Origin: Phaeodactylum tricornutum CCAP 1055/1
Taxonomy: Eukaryota; Bacillariophyta; Bacillariophyceae; Surirellales; Neidiaceae
Assembly (NCBI RefSeq): GCF_000150955.2
Contig: NC_011673.1
Coordinates: 573,394-637,393 of the forward strand
DNA: 64,000 bases
Direction: 5' to 3'
Shown here: positions 10,874 through 23,021 of the stretch, in pieces
Layout of the letters: every line of letters begins with the position of its first letter
How positions within the stretch are numbered: the stretch's first letter is position 1
Notes under the pieces: model-generated
Databases searched by the model: none
What the model was told of the DNA's origin: nothing
Seen by the model: the letters and a program-made list of their open reading frames with translations, nothing else
Translations under genes and position numbers: made by a program

Positions 10874-10963
10874 CACCTTGGCCGACGATCGACACAATGC
10901 ATGACAACTAGTACAGAACCCGAAACAAAAATCTACGCATAGTCCCTGGTAGTTGTAATTATA

Positions 10964-12487
10964 TTAGCTTTTATGCAACCCACGGAAGATGTTGAGTTTC
11001 GAACGAATGTTGCCCTTTGACGACTTTCCTCCATCTCCTTCTACAAACGACTCGGGTTCTCTCGGAGGCAAGCTAGCCCTCGGAAACACGCTACCGTTTC
11101 CATTGGACTGTACCATTCCATTACCGGACACCACGGAATTACGGTCGCCAGCAAATAAAAGCCGCGGTAAGACAGCACTGTCACTGCGACCATCCCGTGT
11201 GGCTTGCAATGCGTGGTACCCCATCAGTGAGGTTCGCGCCAAGTTGCTGTTAAAATGCATACTATCATGTTTCGCCGGTTCGTAAACAACTAACCTCAAC
11301 CAGGACGACAGCATTGATTGCAATTCGTCTGGGGTCGACGCCGCGTTTCCGATCAACCGGTCGCTGCATGCTTCCTGCAATAGCCTCCACGATATTGTCG
11401 TGAGATCGATATTAGCCTGTACCAAAAAGTGATCCGCGTCTGCAATTTTTTTGACGTGTCCCAGGATTTTTCCGCGATTCAGAAAGTTGGGAGACACGGA
11501 CGCGAAGAAGCCGGCGTTGCCAATAGCGCTGCCCAGACCCTTTATGACTGTGGGGGGGACGTCGCAGAGACGCTTTGCCTTTCGGGAAAAGTCTCCTCGA
11601 TCGGGGGCATCTTCGTCTACAGGTAGATAAAGATAAGCACCAATCTCTTGTAGCACTCGAGAGGCCCCTTCGTGGCCTTGGCACGATGACGATATCAAAA
11701 ACGAGGCCACCCTTTCGTTGAAAGTATGCATTGCGTTCATTTTGACTTGCTGTTTCTTTCCACCAAAGATATTGAGTTTGGATAAGGCTGGTACAGCCTT
11801 CGCTTGTTGTTCCAACTGCAGCAGACACTCTAGGACAGCAGTGGATCTCTGGCGTGATTTCTTTTCTAGAACTGATTCGGGGCCTGGACTAAGAAAGGGT
11901 GAGGGCAGCATTTCGGGATTAAACATAAGCGCGTACGGCAAAAATCGTGGCGCTCCCCACATGAGAAATACAACATTCATCAGCTTCCCCCGATCTTCTT
12001 TGCCCTTTTGCAAGAACATGTATTCTTCGTATTCAATACCGGCTTCCACGGCGCTGAGCGCCTTTTTGCGCTCCTTCAGTTCCATTCGTGCGTAAGGCGG
12101 TGTTTTGGCCAAGTCATCCCGGTGATGTTGCAGCTTGGCTCGGATTGTGTTGCAGGTCTTGTGATTGGTCCACAACTGCCCACAGCCATCTACCGTTCTC
12201 GTAATAGAGTTCTTCAAGTACCCTGTCAGTTGAGCGATTGGACTCTTTCCTTCGCCAGATGCAATACTGCTGATGCCGTTCCCAACTTCAGTCGAGTGTT
12301 TCGATGACACCGGTAATGCCGGTGGAGATACAGATGTTGCGAGCGATAGAATAGACATTAAAAACAGTATGGCTACCAGCGACTGGCGTTGTCGTGCTAC
12401 TGTTGACAAATTGCATTGTCCTACGGCAACCGAAGCGGTCCTGCTATTTCGTCTTGACATGGGTGTACAGCGCAGCACGGCCAACAC
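10964..12487 (-). CDS. LETM1-like domain protein
   Basis: This is a single 507-codon frame. A hydrophobic N-terminal segment (residues ~36-53, LVAILFLMSILSLATSV) follows a Ser/Arg-rich start and could be a signal anchor or an organelle presequence. A central membrane segment near residue 170 reads FLMWGAPRFLPYALMFNPEMLPSPF-like, close to the PFxxPxxxxxxPNMLPS signature after the transmembrane helix of LETM1 proteins. The region ITTISWRLLQEACSDR-type followed by PDELQSMLSSWLRL resembles the LETM1 ribosome-binding-like domain. LETM1 proteins of mitochondria affect K+/H+ or Ca2+/H+ exchange and ribosome contacts. Here the N-terminus leaves plastid or mitochondrion open. No EF-hands are visible. 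The tail (residues ~430-507) is low-complexity and basic. Confidence 0.55.
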   Translation of the reverse strand: MLAVLRCTPMSRRNSRTASVAVGQCNLSTVARQRQSLVAILFLMSILSLATSVSPPALPVSSKHSTEVGNGISSIASGEGKSPIAQLTGYLKNSITRTVDGCGQLWTNHKTCNTIRAKLQHHRDDLAKTPPYARMELKERKKALSAVEAGIEYEEYMFLQKGKEDRGKLMNVVFLMWGAPRFLPYALMFNPEMLPSPFLSPGPESVLEKKSRQRSTAVLECLLQLEQQAKAVPALSKLNIFGGKKQQVKMNAMHTFNERVASFLISSSCQGHEGASRVLQEIGAYLYLPVDEDAPDRGDFSRKAKRLCDVPPTVIKGLGSAIGNAGFFASVSPNFLNRGKILGHVKKIADADHFLVQANIDLTTISWRLLQEACSDRLIGNAASTPDELQSMLSSWLRLVVYEPAKHDSMHFNSNLARTSLMGYHALQATRDGRSDSAVLPRLLFAGDRNSVVSGNGMVQSNGNGSVFPRASLPPREPESFVEGDGGKSSKGNIRSKLNIFRGLHKS

Positions 12488-13059
12488 AGAAGAGCTCTCT
12501 GAGTCTCACTGTAAGTTTTTATCGAGATTGCACGCGTTGTTCAAGAGTTCGGTCGACCCGCTGTCTCTAAAAGGTGAATGCCGATGAAGTTCGCAGCCGA
12601 AATATTTGTGAAAACATTCGTGTGCCACAGATCGTTTTCCAAGATATGAGACTTACTGTGTTAACTGTAAACGTGTGTCAACCGTCAATCTTACGGTGCG
12701 ACCTTCATGCGACCAAGTTCCAGTCAACACCCGGAAAATTAACAGAAAACGCTATCCGCTTTCGTTTCGAAAAGACAAGGCAATCCATCAGCAGTGGCTC
12801 CCTGTACTAATTACGTTCAATCAATTTTACCGTTATCCAAATCGGGTTCGCGCACTGACGAATGACGACTTACCTGTAGCCTGTAGCAGTCAAAAATGGA
12901 AGAGCAAACGCCCGCCTCGACAGACCCATCTTTCTTGTTACTTCAACTTCCCTTACTGTTAACGACGAATTGTTGACTGTCACTAAACACAACACAGTCA
13001 GTTGGTTACATGAGTCACCCCTCCCACCACATACGAAAGGAGCGTTTTTGTTCATTATC
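12488..13059. other. Intergenic region, 572 bp
   Basis: This is the divergent promoter interval between the LETM1-like and PAM68-like genes. It contains several ACTGT-type words (TTAACTGTAAACG at 12660, CTTACTGTTAACG at 12952, TTGACTGTCAC at 12973). No gene is seen. Confidence 0.45.
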
Positions 13060-14008
13060 ATGAGAGCTGCAAGCATGATTTTCGTTTTGAGTAGTGCTGT
13101 CGAGCTTGCGCGGGAGACCCGGGCTTTTTCTCCCGTCGCTTCTCGAGCTCGGGAAGTGGTACATTCCGCTACTTTTCTATCCGCCAAAAAGGGGTTCGGC
13201 AGCGCTCCCGATCCTTCCAAAAAGAAATCGGGCAGCACTACTGCTCAGCAGGACTCTACATCGTATCCCGCAAGCAGCAGCAGCAGTATTAGTAAGGACG
13301 ATGAAAACCCCGCCAGATCGGCAATCGCTACCAGCACTCGGTCTCCCCAACAACGTCCCAACGCAGGCCAACGCGCACTCGAAGACATGCGTCGCCAACA
13401 AGCCGAAAAAAAGGACGCTGAACTCCGAAAGGTGCGAGAGTTGCTAGACGCTGATCAGCAGGTGCAAGAAGCCGCGGCTGCCATTCCTGAGCGAGTGGCC
13501 CAGCGAATGGGCGCACGCATGCTGCCCTTTGTCGGCCTTCCTTTTTTCCTGGGCATGGGAGTATTTGTAGGATTCTGGTACATGGCTACGTACCGCAATC
13601 TAGAGTACCAACCCGCACTAGTGGCAGCTAGTACGATCGTTGTCCTTCTGTTGGGATTGGTGGTACGTAGTATTTTGCGTTCGCTGTCCGTATGCTTTGA
13701 GTATAGTTCTTAGACATCCTCCACTCATCCGCATCTTTCAACAGGGCATCACGTATTCCATTTTGAGTGCCTCCTGGGATCCAGACCGCGAAGGGTCACT
13801 ATTAGGAACGGACGAATTCTCGAAAAATATTGAAAACATCAGAGACGGTCTCAAGCGATCCAGAGAAAACGCCATTCTGCGGGATAAGATGGCAGGTCTG
13901 ACGTCCGAGGAGCTACAAAAGTCAATCAAGGATCTGGAGAGGCGGGATGCCGCATCTCAACGACGTGAGCAGAGTTTGGATCGGAAGCTGAAAGACGAGT
14001 TAGATTAG
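13060..14008 (+). CDS. PAM68-like photosystem II assembly protein, plastid-targeted (two exons)
   Basis: Exon 1 runs 13060-13662 and exon 2 13745-14008, joined across an 82-bp phase-0 intron (donor GTACGT, acceptor CAACAG). The join restores LGLV-GITYSILSASWDP. I start at 13060 because a signal peptide begins there and ends RETRAFSPVAS, with Phe at the plastid-type cleavage site; the frame stays open 30 codons further up. After a basic Ser/Ala-rich spacer comes IPERVAQRMGARMLPFVGLP, two membrane spans, then SASWDPDREGSLLG. These are the diagnostic features of the PAM68 family. PAM68 is a thylakoid factor needed early in photosystem II core assembly. The tail (about 65 residues) is charged and helical, longer than in plants. 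Confidence 0.85.
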
Positions 14009-14512
14009 TGGCAAGCTCTATTCTGCATAATGCCACAAGCGCAATTAATCCACATGCATATCTACTAGTTTTCAACAGATTTATTCGTGAGATATACATA
14101 AGTATGTATACCTCTCTCTCTCTCATTCGAGCCACACGAAGGTTGTCTAAAGCGGATGCCCAATCCAAGCTCCATAGAAATTGTGAGTTTCTGATTGACC
14201 TTTGGCCTACTAAGCCCCAAGGAACCTATCGTATATTCAAGGTTGCAGAATTAAAATCGTTGTATTACACGAAACGAGAATGTTTCAGAGCGTTACATTT
14301 TCTTTGTATGAATTTCACGTATCTATAAGAAGCTGTATGTGTGTTGCTGCATCCGGGGCGACGCCGGTCCAAACTTGAGATACACTCCCGCTTGGAAACT
14401 GTCACTATGTGGAATTGCAAGCAATCCAATTTGTCATTCAAATCGGAATCTTGAGACAGCAACCAACAAAAAGCGGCCGTCTGAAAGTCGAAAGCGAATG
14501 GCTCACAGTCAA
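14009..14512. other. Intergenic region between convergent genes, 504 bp
   Basis: It contains a short CT-microsatellite (about 14110-14122) and a motif copy at 14503-14512 just past the GDPD stop. No gene is seen. Confidence 0.45.
14503..14512 (-). promoter_or_regulatory. TTGACTGTGA motif copy next to a stop codon
   Basis: The minus strand reads TGATTGACTGTGAGCC, directly after the GDPD stop at 14513, so this copy sits in the 3' UTR of that gene. It is one of several copies near gene 3' ends. Confidence 0.3.
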
Positions 14513-15721
14513 TCAGGCATGATAGAGAGCATTACAAAATGCCAAAGCCTCGACAGGACGATTGCAACACAATTGCTGTACGCCTGAGGCCATTACCACC
14601 CGATAGCACTCTTCGTCCTCATTCCCTACATCCCAAAATTTGTTTTTCGTATCGGTCTTCATGCCGACGGGACCCCGGAACCACGCCATCGTACCGAGAC
14701 CGGCATTGTGAATTGCTTGTACGCGTTCCACAGTGCAGGTATCGTACCGCAAATGTACTTCGGTGGCGCCACAGTCTAATGCTTGAGTAAGATAGTCGAC
14801 TGGCACTTCATCAAAGAGAGCACCGGTTCGGACCGCGTACTGGCCATTCCCATTCTTATCCGGACGTAACTCACGTAATAACTTGAGTCGATCATGGTAA
14901 AAACTACTGAATTGAACCTGATTCATCATACCCAGTTCTTCCACAAGTTTGAGAGAGGGTTCAACAGTTCCTGGTCCTTTGAGTTCAACTTTCACGTTGC
15001 ATCCAGTAGGTTTGAGATCTCGCAGAACCTGTTCTAGTGTTGGAATAACGCCACGTGCGATTTCGTCAGCCCCGCACGGAAATTCATCAAAATGTTGATT
15101 GAACTGTAATCGCAGGCACTCGTCGTACGTCAAATCCAAAATGTTTCTACCATCTTGACCAACACAGTACTCGGATAAATCACCGGGATTTTCGTCAGTC
15201 CCGCCGCCGTGAAACACCGCGAGAGTATTGTCTCTAAGCAAAAACACGTCCAATTCGACCGCATCGACGCCTATCTGGGCGCAGCGTAAGAATCCTTGTC
15301 GGGTGTTTTCGAGGCAGTCGTAGAGTGCACCGCGGTGTCCGACAATCGTGGGAGGTGACGTTGGCAGCATGTCGGTCGTGATACGCAATTGCCGACGTAA
15401 GCTATGGAGGTCTGTCTGCGAGCTCTTTTCACCTGCCTCCCGCAAGTCAATTCGGGGTCGAACGTTGAGAGTCAGGTCAACATGAGTATGGCATTGATCA
15501 AAATAGGGTGAGTCTTTCCTTTTATGCTCCAGAAGCCGCGCATTGGTGGCAAACGCTGCTATCTGTGAGGTTGTCGAAGCTGATGCCAACAAGGTGTCAA
15601 CCATATTGGAAAAAACCGTCGGAGATTGAGCGATCGAATTCGTCATTGTGTTGGACATCAGCTGAGGAATGTACGGCTCGGCTGTCGCTAGAGATGAAAG
15701 AGATGAAGACGTGCTCAACAT
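14513..15721 (-). CDS. Glycerophosphodiester phosphodiesterase family protein
   Basis: The frame is open from 15991, but the first 90 codons are basic and not protein-like. The ATG at 15721, followed by MLSTSSSLSSLATAEPY, is the more likely start and gives 402 residues. The GDPD core begins at VGHRGALYDCLENTRQGF, with the catalytic His-Arg and the metal-binding Glu of ENT. It continues with GVDAVELDVFLLRDNTLAVFHGG, which supplies the E-x-D metal ligands and the second catalytic His. KVELKGPG further on is the usual third metal-site strand. These enzymes hydrolyse glycerophosphodiesters to glycerol-3-phosphate and an alcohol, in lipid turnover or phosphate scavenging. The first ~70 residues are Ser/Thr-rich with no clear targeting signal. 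Confidence 0.85.
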   Translation of the reverse strand: MLSTSSSLSSLATAEPYIPQLMSNTMTNSIAQSPTVFSNMVDTLLASASTTSQIAAFATNARLLEHKRKDSPYFDQCHTHVDLTLNVRPRIDLREAGEKSSQTDLHSLRRQLRITTDMLPTSPPTIVGHRGALYDCLENTRQGFLRCAQIGVDAVELDVFLLRDNTLAVFHGGGTDENPGDLSEYCVGQDGRNILDLTYDECLRLQFNQHFDEFPCGADEIARGVIPTLEQVLRDLKPTGCNVKVELKGPGTVEPSLKLVEELGMMNQVQFSSFYHDRLKLLRELRPDKNGNGQYAVRTGALFDEVPVDYLTQALDCGATEVHLRYDTCTVERVQAIHNAGLGTMAWFRGPVGMKTDTKNKFWDVGNEDEECYRVVMASGVQQLCCNRPVEALAFCNALYHA

Positions 15722-16461
15722 GATGATAAAAATTTTCAGTCGAAGAATCAAATGGAGGTGTCGCAAGAGGAATCTCAGATTCTTTACAACGCTGAGATTC
15801 GCCCCCGCCGAGTGAAAATGTGAAGGGATGAATCTATCGCTTCGGCCATAAGGTAGCCGGCACGGCAGGTCAACTGGACCTCTTAGTTGACAACTCCGTG
15901 TCGTGTGCGTTGGCACTACCGGTGGTATTAATGGTGTCACTGTAAAATCGGAATGACTCCAAACATTCAAAATCGAGATTCCAGACTCCATAGTTAAGCC
16001 GCCAGTTTTTTCGATTTGCAGTCGTCCAGATCAGCCCCTAAAATTTTTATTACTTACAGTTAAGATTCGTAGAGTCAAATCCGCCACACTGACAGCAATT
16101 CCTTCCCTTTCCAGTTAGGCAGCGAATTCTGACTGGTCCTAACATTCTTCCAGTTGTCGACCAGAAAAAAAAAAGAATTAGCAGTAATTTGCCCGAAACA
16201 TGTTAAGCCATGCTCTTCCTCGGAGCAACCACCCCAAAAATACTTTCAACGCAATAACCTATTGACTGTTGTTTCGACTGGGACTTCGAGATTTAGGCTC
16301 GCAAAGGGACTTTGTAAAATAGCAGATAAAATACAAATGCCCGCAAAAGGAATGTTCTGGTTACTGTTAGATAGCTATGCTGCTTTCGTCATCCCCCCGT
16401 TTCCGTGTCTATCGCCTTACCAAGATTTGAACTCAAAATCCTTTTCCTTTCCAAATGTTGA
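15722..16461. other. Intergenic region, 740 bp
   Basis: This is the upstream region of the GDPD gene and the 3' flank of the PHD/AT-hook gene. A plus-strand frame at 16154-16567 overlaps the neighbouring gene antisense and is not convincing. No repeat is seen. Confidence 0.45.
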
Positions 16462-19400
16462 TTACCGATCAAAAAACCTTCGCCGACGTTCGACCAGCTT
16501 AGCAATGGGAAGATCGTCGTCGTTATCGAGATCTTTGTCGTCGCCGTTTCTCAGCTCAGATGATTGACGGGTAGCTTGCGTGGTGTCCGTGCTTTTACTC
16601 TCTTCAGTTCCGTAGGTGGTGGCAAGGATGCGTCGGCGGCGCTTAACGACATCAAACGCACTCCCCGTGTCTTCCAACTGCTGCGGAGTGACACCAAGTG
16701 TGCGACGTGGGCGCCTACTGAGAGGTCGTGTTGGTGTTGAGGATGAAGTCGCTTGCTCCATCGGAAGAATTCTGTTATCCGTGGCGTCTATCGCAGACTC
16801 TACTATTGATCTCGTGGAATTAGTTCGAATACTTTCAAAAGGATCGCATTCAATCTTTGCCCCATCTTGGCTTCTCTTGTTCCATTCCTCGGAGTCTTTG
16901 TGCTGGTGCACTCCCTTTGGAATTTTGTTTTTGTGAGTTGGCATACTGTGAACAAGCCCTTTGATCTTGTCCGCCGGCATTGCATGCAACTCGTCCTCCA
17001 TCGATGATCTAGCTTGCTCAGATTCAAACTGATTTCCCAGATCATTTGTATTGGTGAGAGTTGGCTTATCAGTGCTTTCTTCAATGAAGTCAGGTTTAAG
17101 ATTCTTGGGTGGTCGACCCCGTCGTGTCCGCTTTACAATTTCAAATTCTACAGAAGGATCCTGCCTGATCGGATGCGATGTTGAAACGTGGGGAATAGGA
17201 GTTGTCTTTCCTGATTTAGGAGGCCGCCCACGCTTTCGTTTATTGCCAATTAGTGGAGGCATGACGCTAGCTGACGGAGGCAGCGTAAGCTTGGCTTCAA
17301 TTGGCGGTGGAGAAAAGACGGGAGCATCCATTATTGGTTGTGGTCGTTCCCGTTTGCTTTTCGCTGGCGAACTTATTCTTTTGGGATTTGAAATGGAAAC
17401 ATCTAGCGGACGGGGATATTTGCGTGGGCGTCCCGGTCGTTTTCGTTTAGGCGAAAGACAAGGCGCACGCTCCGTAAAATTAGAAGGATCCACCGACGGT
17501 GGTCGTCCGGGTCGCTTCTTTGAAAGGATCGATGGCTCGCCTACTTTGACAGAAGGATTTGCCACAGGAGAACTTTCGGACGTAGCTGCTCTGTCTCGTC
17601 GAGGACAGCTTCGGATGTCGTCAACCATCACACTCGTCTTCAAGAAATCGTCCGTTTCCTCAACGTACTCTTCAAAGCATTTGCCTTTTTGGAGTGATTG
17701 GGTACCAGGAGTTGGCCGCGTACCTAGTTCATGTTTAGGAGTTCCTCCATCAATGTGTGCACAAAACCGGCTGCTTGAAACACTAATCTTGTCCTCTCCA
17801 AAGCCAAGAATCCTACTCTTTGACCGATAGGCTCGGCCCAGCCAATCCACGAAGAATTCTTTTTCAAAGTCTTCCAATGGTCCAACCAGGCTCGGTGTAC
17901 TCAGCACGGCGCGCAAGGCTCGGTCAAGGGCTTCGCGGTCGAAATCGTCTTCCGTGTCGTAGCAGCGATTTCTTAAGGCTGCTCCAAATGCAGCCAAGCG
18001 ACACTGTCGTGCGTCCTCGCAACGGCTATCTCGAGAACTTGTAACTATTTTCAGCTCCTCTTTCGTCATGTCACTTTCTACCTCCCCAGGTTCCAGCAGT
18101 GGTTCCCACGATGAATCATAGTCGACCCACCATTCTGCCCATCGCCACGCCCAGCCGAAGATACGAAGGACGAGAATAGCGGAATTTAGAAGGCGCGATG
18201 CATGGGCAAACGTCATGGGTGAATCGACCCTCGCAAATGTTTTTCCGGCTCGCCGTTTCTCTTTTTCAATCATATCTTCCAATCGCGCTCGTAGGTTGAA
18301 TTCGTTACCTCCATGTCTGTAGCATTTTACTTCAATTTTTGAAGTGTATATCGTGAGTGGAAAACTACTCCTTACGAACTTGCAAAAATTCAGAATGACT
18401 TACCATAAAAATGCATTTTTCGGCCGATATCGTACGCCTCTACTTCCAATCCAGCCTGGCGAGCGCAAGTTACATGGAAACATGTATGCGACTTGCGATT
18501 GTTTTTTTCCGTATGACAACCTTCGTTATCGCACTGCAATTTCAAGCCACCAGATTGTCCACACAAAAAGCAGAACGTGTTTCCTTTTATCAAACCGCGA
18601 CCGCTGGACATCACAACATCAGAAAGATCAATCTCGCCGGTTTTGGGAGATAGGATCAACTGCTTGTGCCAACTAGTGAAAACAAACTCAGATTTCAGCA
18701 ACTAGGAAAATTCTTGGTATGAACACACTCATATCGACTTACAATGCACAGAGCGTATGACACCATAGCTGCCGGCCAAACAATGACTTCTCAAATTCTC
18801 TGGGGTTGTGTTTCCAGTAGCTCTTTTTACTAACAGGACGTGCGTGACTAGCACGTAACCATCCGCCTTGTTGATAGCAAGCGATACAAGACGGCGTCGT
18901 GAAACCCCGACCTTCTTTGATTGCCGTTTCCACAAATATACACCGTGGGCATTTGTAGTTGCCCTGAATACAATCAACATCGAGCTTGCAAGATGCGCAA
19001 AAAATTATTGCGCAGCCAGAACATCGAGTTAGACCAATGCCGTTCTCTTCCGCTTGATCACATACCTCGCATCGGACACCGGACAGTTTTTTCATCGTTA
19101 TCTCAACCAAAAGTTCGGCCTCATACGCTTTGTTCGCGAGCAGGGCTTTGCGCTCGATTTCGTTTGCAGTATTGAACGGAATCAGGGCAATGGGGGCTGG
19201 CGCAGGTTTGGGCTCTATTGGAAATTCTTGGGCAATTGAGATAAGTGTTTCGGTGGATAAAGAATGTTTTGGTATTTCGCTAACAGGTACAGATGAGTGC
19301 TCAGGGCACAAAAGTGTCCATGGATTGACTTCAACTGGTCCTTTAACATTTTCTCCATGGACCACGTTGCACGTTCCCACGGCTCTTGCACACGTTACAT

Positions 19401-22400
19401 GAATCCATCGTTTACATCCGGCGTGTCGGCAAACATTCATGGCCCCTCTCTCCGCTAGACAGAGGTAGCAACTGATATTCAGTTGCCTAAATCCCAATTT
19501 CAGCTCAGAAACGTCTTCGATAAGATCAGGGCTTGATTCGTCTACGAAGTTTAGACCTTGCCATTTTGCGCATACCATCTATTGAGAGGAAAATGTTTAG
19601 TGTCCACACCATTTGCCAAATTTTTGAACGGCGATAAGACTTACATGTACCCATTTTCCAAAAGTAGCCAACGATACATCATCACTTTTTGCGGCCGTCC
19701 TGATGTAGGCTCCTTCCTTTTTGCAACATAACTCACACCTGATGGGAAGCGGAGCTGGAGCGCTGTCCAACTTGTCCCTGCCTAGATATCGACATGCCAA
19801 ACAGTAGTAGTCCCCAGCTGGAATTCTTTCGATCCCGTAGCAGAATTGGTGAACTGCGACGTTACATGCTTCGCAAAAAAGAATCTGGTTATCTGGTGTT
19901 ACTTCTCCGTCGTTGCAAATGTCGCAAACGGCGTCCATGTCTTGCTCGCGTTGCTTCTCCACAGCCTTGTCCATCTCCTTACGCCGCTGCAACATCCTTT
20001 TGTTTTCGTAAAGGATATTTTTCTCTTCATTTCGCTGTTCGACAGTTTCCGGACTTTCATAAACCGTTCGCTCCTCCACAATCTTTCGTAGTATGGAGCG
20101 AAGTGCTGGCTCAAAGTTTCCCTCAAACTCCTCCAGTTGCTTTTTTTTAGAAAGAAGATGACGCAAAATCTCATCGTCTTCAGTACAAGTATCAGTTCTA
20201 ATACTTGAAGGTGGCGAAAATGCTCGCATCACATCCAGCTTCGTCCCATCGTTTACACGAGATGCAATAATCTTTGGTCCAAGCTCTCCATCAAATTCGA
20301 GATGAAAGAATTCAATCTTGTTTTCGTCCTTAACCTTGCCTCGGAACCGAACGCTTACATCGCGTACAATTGATTCAGGGTTTGTAAAGAAGTGGACGGA
20401 TTTGCGAGTCGGTGCTCTTTTTGTTCTGATCGTTGAACCACAGGTTGATGGCGCTTCGGCATTTTGGTGGGTCGCTCTCGCCTCGTCTACGCTTGGCATT
20501 TGGACCAACCATCGTTGCTTTTGAGATGCTTCATGTTGCGTATGGTAATTGGAGGCCGAATCACGTGCTTCTTGCGCTTCTGTCAGCATTAAAAAAGCGT
20601 AGCGGTAGCTGCATCGATTGAGATCGCAAACAAGACCAACTATATCAACATCTTGTCGCTCCAGCGTCTTGTCCTTCTGTAGAGACTTGATCTCAGATTT
20701 CAATGAAGATTTTAAATCGTCCGTTTCTAGTGCACTCGTAGCATTGCCATCAGGCTCCTGTATACCGTTTCCTGTCCATGTGTTGTTGATCGACTTGTGT
20801 TGCAAGAGCCCACTACTGGTCGTCGCAGAAAAAACCGCAAAATCCATTTTTGCATGCTTCGAATCGGCACTTGGCATCACATTTTCGGACATGGAGCATC
20901 TTGCAACAAGAAGACCTATCTTATCTCCCGGCACTTCTTTTCCGGAATCCATATCGGCAATGGAATTTCTTGGTCCGACATTACATTTGTCGTCGTTTTC
21001 AGGAAACTGTCCGTGACCAGCAGAAGTGCGTGTTTGGCGAGAATCTTTGGCGGCGGTCGTCGTGGTATTTCTAGCTTTACCCTCCAGACTGCAGTCTTTC
21101 GCTGCCTCGATCGGTACCATGCGAAAATATCGTACAAAAAAATCGCGCAGTTGATGAGGTACCGTAATAGTTGCATACCACACGTGCGAAGCCCTAGCAT
21201 GTTCTAGTGCAAGGCAAATCAGCGTTACAAGCAACAACCGGGTTTCCGACTCTGGTACATGATGGGTTGTGGCATTTTGTCCAATGTACGATATGTCATC
21301 GGCTGTACTTAGCCCATCCAGCGAAAGGATCACTTCGGACGTGTCGTGACTCAGCGGATGCCATTCAAATCGATAGGAAACGAGACCGATGGGCAGGTTG
21401 TCGCTTAAAACATAAATACCGGAAGAAATAGTATCCAGAGAAGAAGGCCAGGATTTTTCCGGATTTCTTTCGTGAAAATCAGCCAGACTTGACCATGTCC
21501 ATTCGGACCCACCACCTTTGCTTTTGGCAAGATCCAATACTGGGAGCATGATTTCGTCGGTGAGTGAGGACAGCAGACGGCTTTGCTGAGCCGGTGTTAC
21601 TAAAAGACGACCCAGCTCTGGTTGTCGTATCAGGGACACATACAGCGGATCTACCGTGCTTTCTTGCCATATGGGATCATTCTCGCAGCTACCCTGCTGA
21701 TACTGTTCCCATAGAGCTGGCAACGTTCGACCACTATCAGGAATACTAAGCGTCGACGAATAATTCCGCAACAGCGGCCATGACGTTGTTAGAGTTACGA
21801 CAGCAGTAGAGGGGGCGACGACAGGGACATCGAAACCGAGCAGTCTGGCTGCGTACGCGACCGAGTACGTATCGGGGCGAGGGAACCACACATCATAAAG
21901 AGGAATCATGTCTGCGGCACTGGGTTGACTGTTTGGCGCCGCTACAAGTTCCAGCAAGGGATTGACAATGCGATCCGGTGCGTCATCCTGTACAGGAACA
22001 GTCCGGCTCGTGTTGCTGATACTACTCCCACCAGCACTTTTGCGCTTTTCACGTTGCGCTGAAATATTGGAAGTGCGTCGTTTCAGTTTGCGCTTTTTCG
22101 AAGAATTGACCGTGCCAGCCTGCGACGCCATATTGCCACCCTTCTTCGTCCCACGAAACTTTGCGGGGACGTGCTTGCCATGCTTTTTCTGGTGATACAA
22201 GGGGGGAGGGACTGACACTGACTCCTCTGATGGCCTTGCTTTCGATGACCGAGTCGAAGAAGGTTGTACTGCGTGCGAAGCCTCCGAAATTGCACGATGA
22301 GTTGCTGCTGTTGGATTTTCAAAAACTTCCCCCAGAGATTGATGCTGTGATTCCAAAAAGCTATTGGAATCTTGATACCTGGCCATATTGATTGACGCAA

Positions 22401-22521
22401 GTGCTGCTGCCGTCTGCTCCAAAGGATCACTCTCGACATCTGCTTCGTCCACTTGACTCTCGCCGTGTTTCGGGCGCTTGCCTATGGAACCCATCCCCAT
22501 TTCTTCTAAATTCTCTGACAT
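16462..22521 (-). CDS. Chromatin reader with two PHD/extended-PHD modules and AT-hooks (four exons)
   Basis: Exons are 22521-19645, 19578-18743, 18672-18404 and 18329-16462. The introns are 66, 70 and 74 bp, each with donor GTAAGT, and every join restores frame. Total is 1949 residues. Near residues 866-912 is a PHD finger (CDICNDGEV, then C-x2-C, then VHQFCYG, then YYCLAC). A Zn-knuckle and extended PHD follow (CELCCKKEGA, then WVHMVCAKW across the first splice, then CYLCLAERGAMNVC, then WIHVTCAR). A second module repeats the order (CEVCDQAEE, then WCHTLCAFW across the second splice, then CFLCGQSGG, then CFHVTCARQAG). Exon 4 has four AT-hooks (cores PGRPP, PGRPR, RGRPP, RGRPP) near residues 1600-1730. 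An N-terminal stretch at about 350-480 could be a GNAT-like fold, low confidence. The likely role is nuclear histone and AT-rich DNA binding, as in BRPF/JADE-type readers. Confidence 0.87.
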
Positions 22522-23011
22522 GCTCTATCCTCCACACTCACCGCGTATCTGTCTGCCTTGTGCTGGTAGCTTGTGGCCGTTTTGGATGGTTGTTTGGTAG
22601 TCCCACAACTTGGGAAGGTCGCCATTCGTGCTCCTTTTTCCGGGGTTGAAACGGGTCTGGACTGGTAAAGCGGGTGGCCGTCGTCCCCGTTTGTCGCTAC
22701 AGAACGTCCCCGCGACATGCTGCTTCTTTTTGTTCACCGAGAGCGGGCTCGCTCGATGTAGTCCGGCGTCTCGGAAATTGAGTCCCGTGTCCAAATCCGT
22801 GTCTTCACTGTCAAATTGGTTCGGTCGCTTACCATACAGAAACCCTAATGGTTAGTGAACATTCATACCGACAAAAATGTCTGCGGATAATGGGACATTC
22901 CAGCAAGAACTTGGACAGTCTCCATTTTTTTCAAAAAAAAGTGCCCAGCCATTAATACCTTCGTTAAAAGGGTTAGCAATCTAATAGTAAAGGATGTCAA
23001 TTTGCTCTTCT

Positions 23012-23021
23012 TTGACTGTGA
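23012..23021 (+). promoter_or_regulatory. TTGACTGTGA motif copy
   Basis: It reads CTTTGACTGTGAGTG, the extended form. It lies midway between the PHD gene start (490 bp) and the AsnA stop (500 bp). Confidence 0.3.

Noticed and set aside
17051-17830. 259-codon plus-strand frame antisense to the AT-hook region
   Set aside because: It is the complement of a repetitive basic coding region; the Gly/Arg-rich translation is an artefact of the AT-hook codons.
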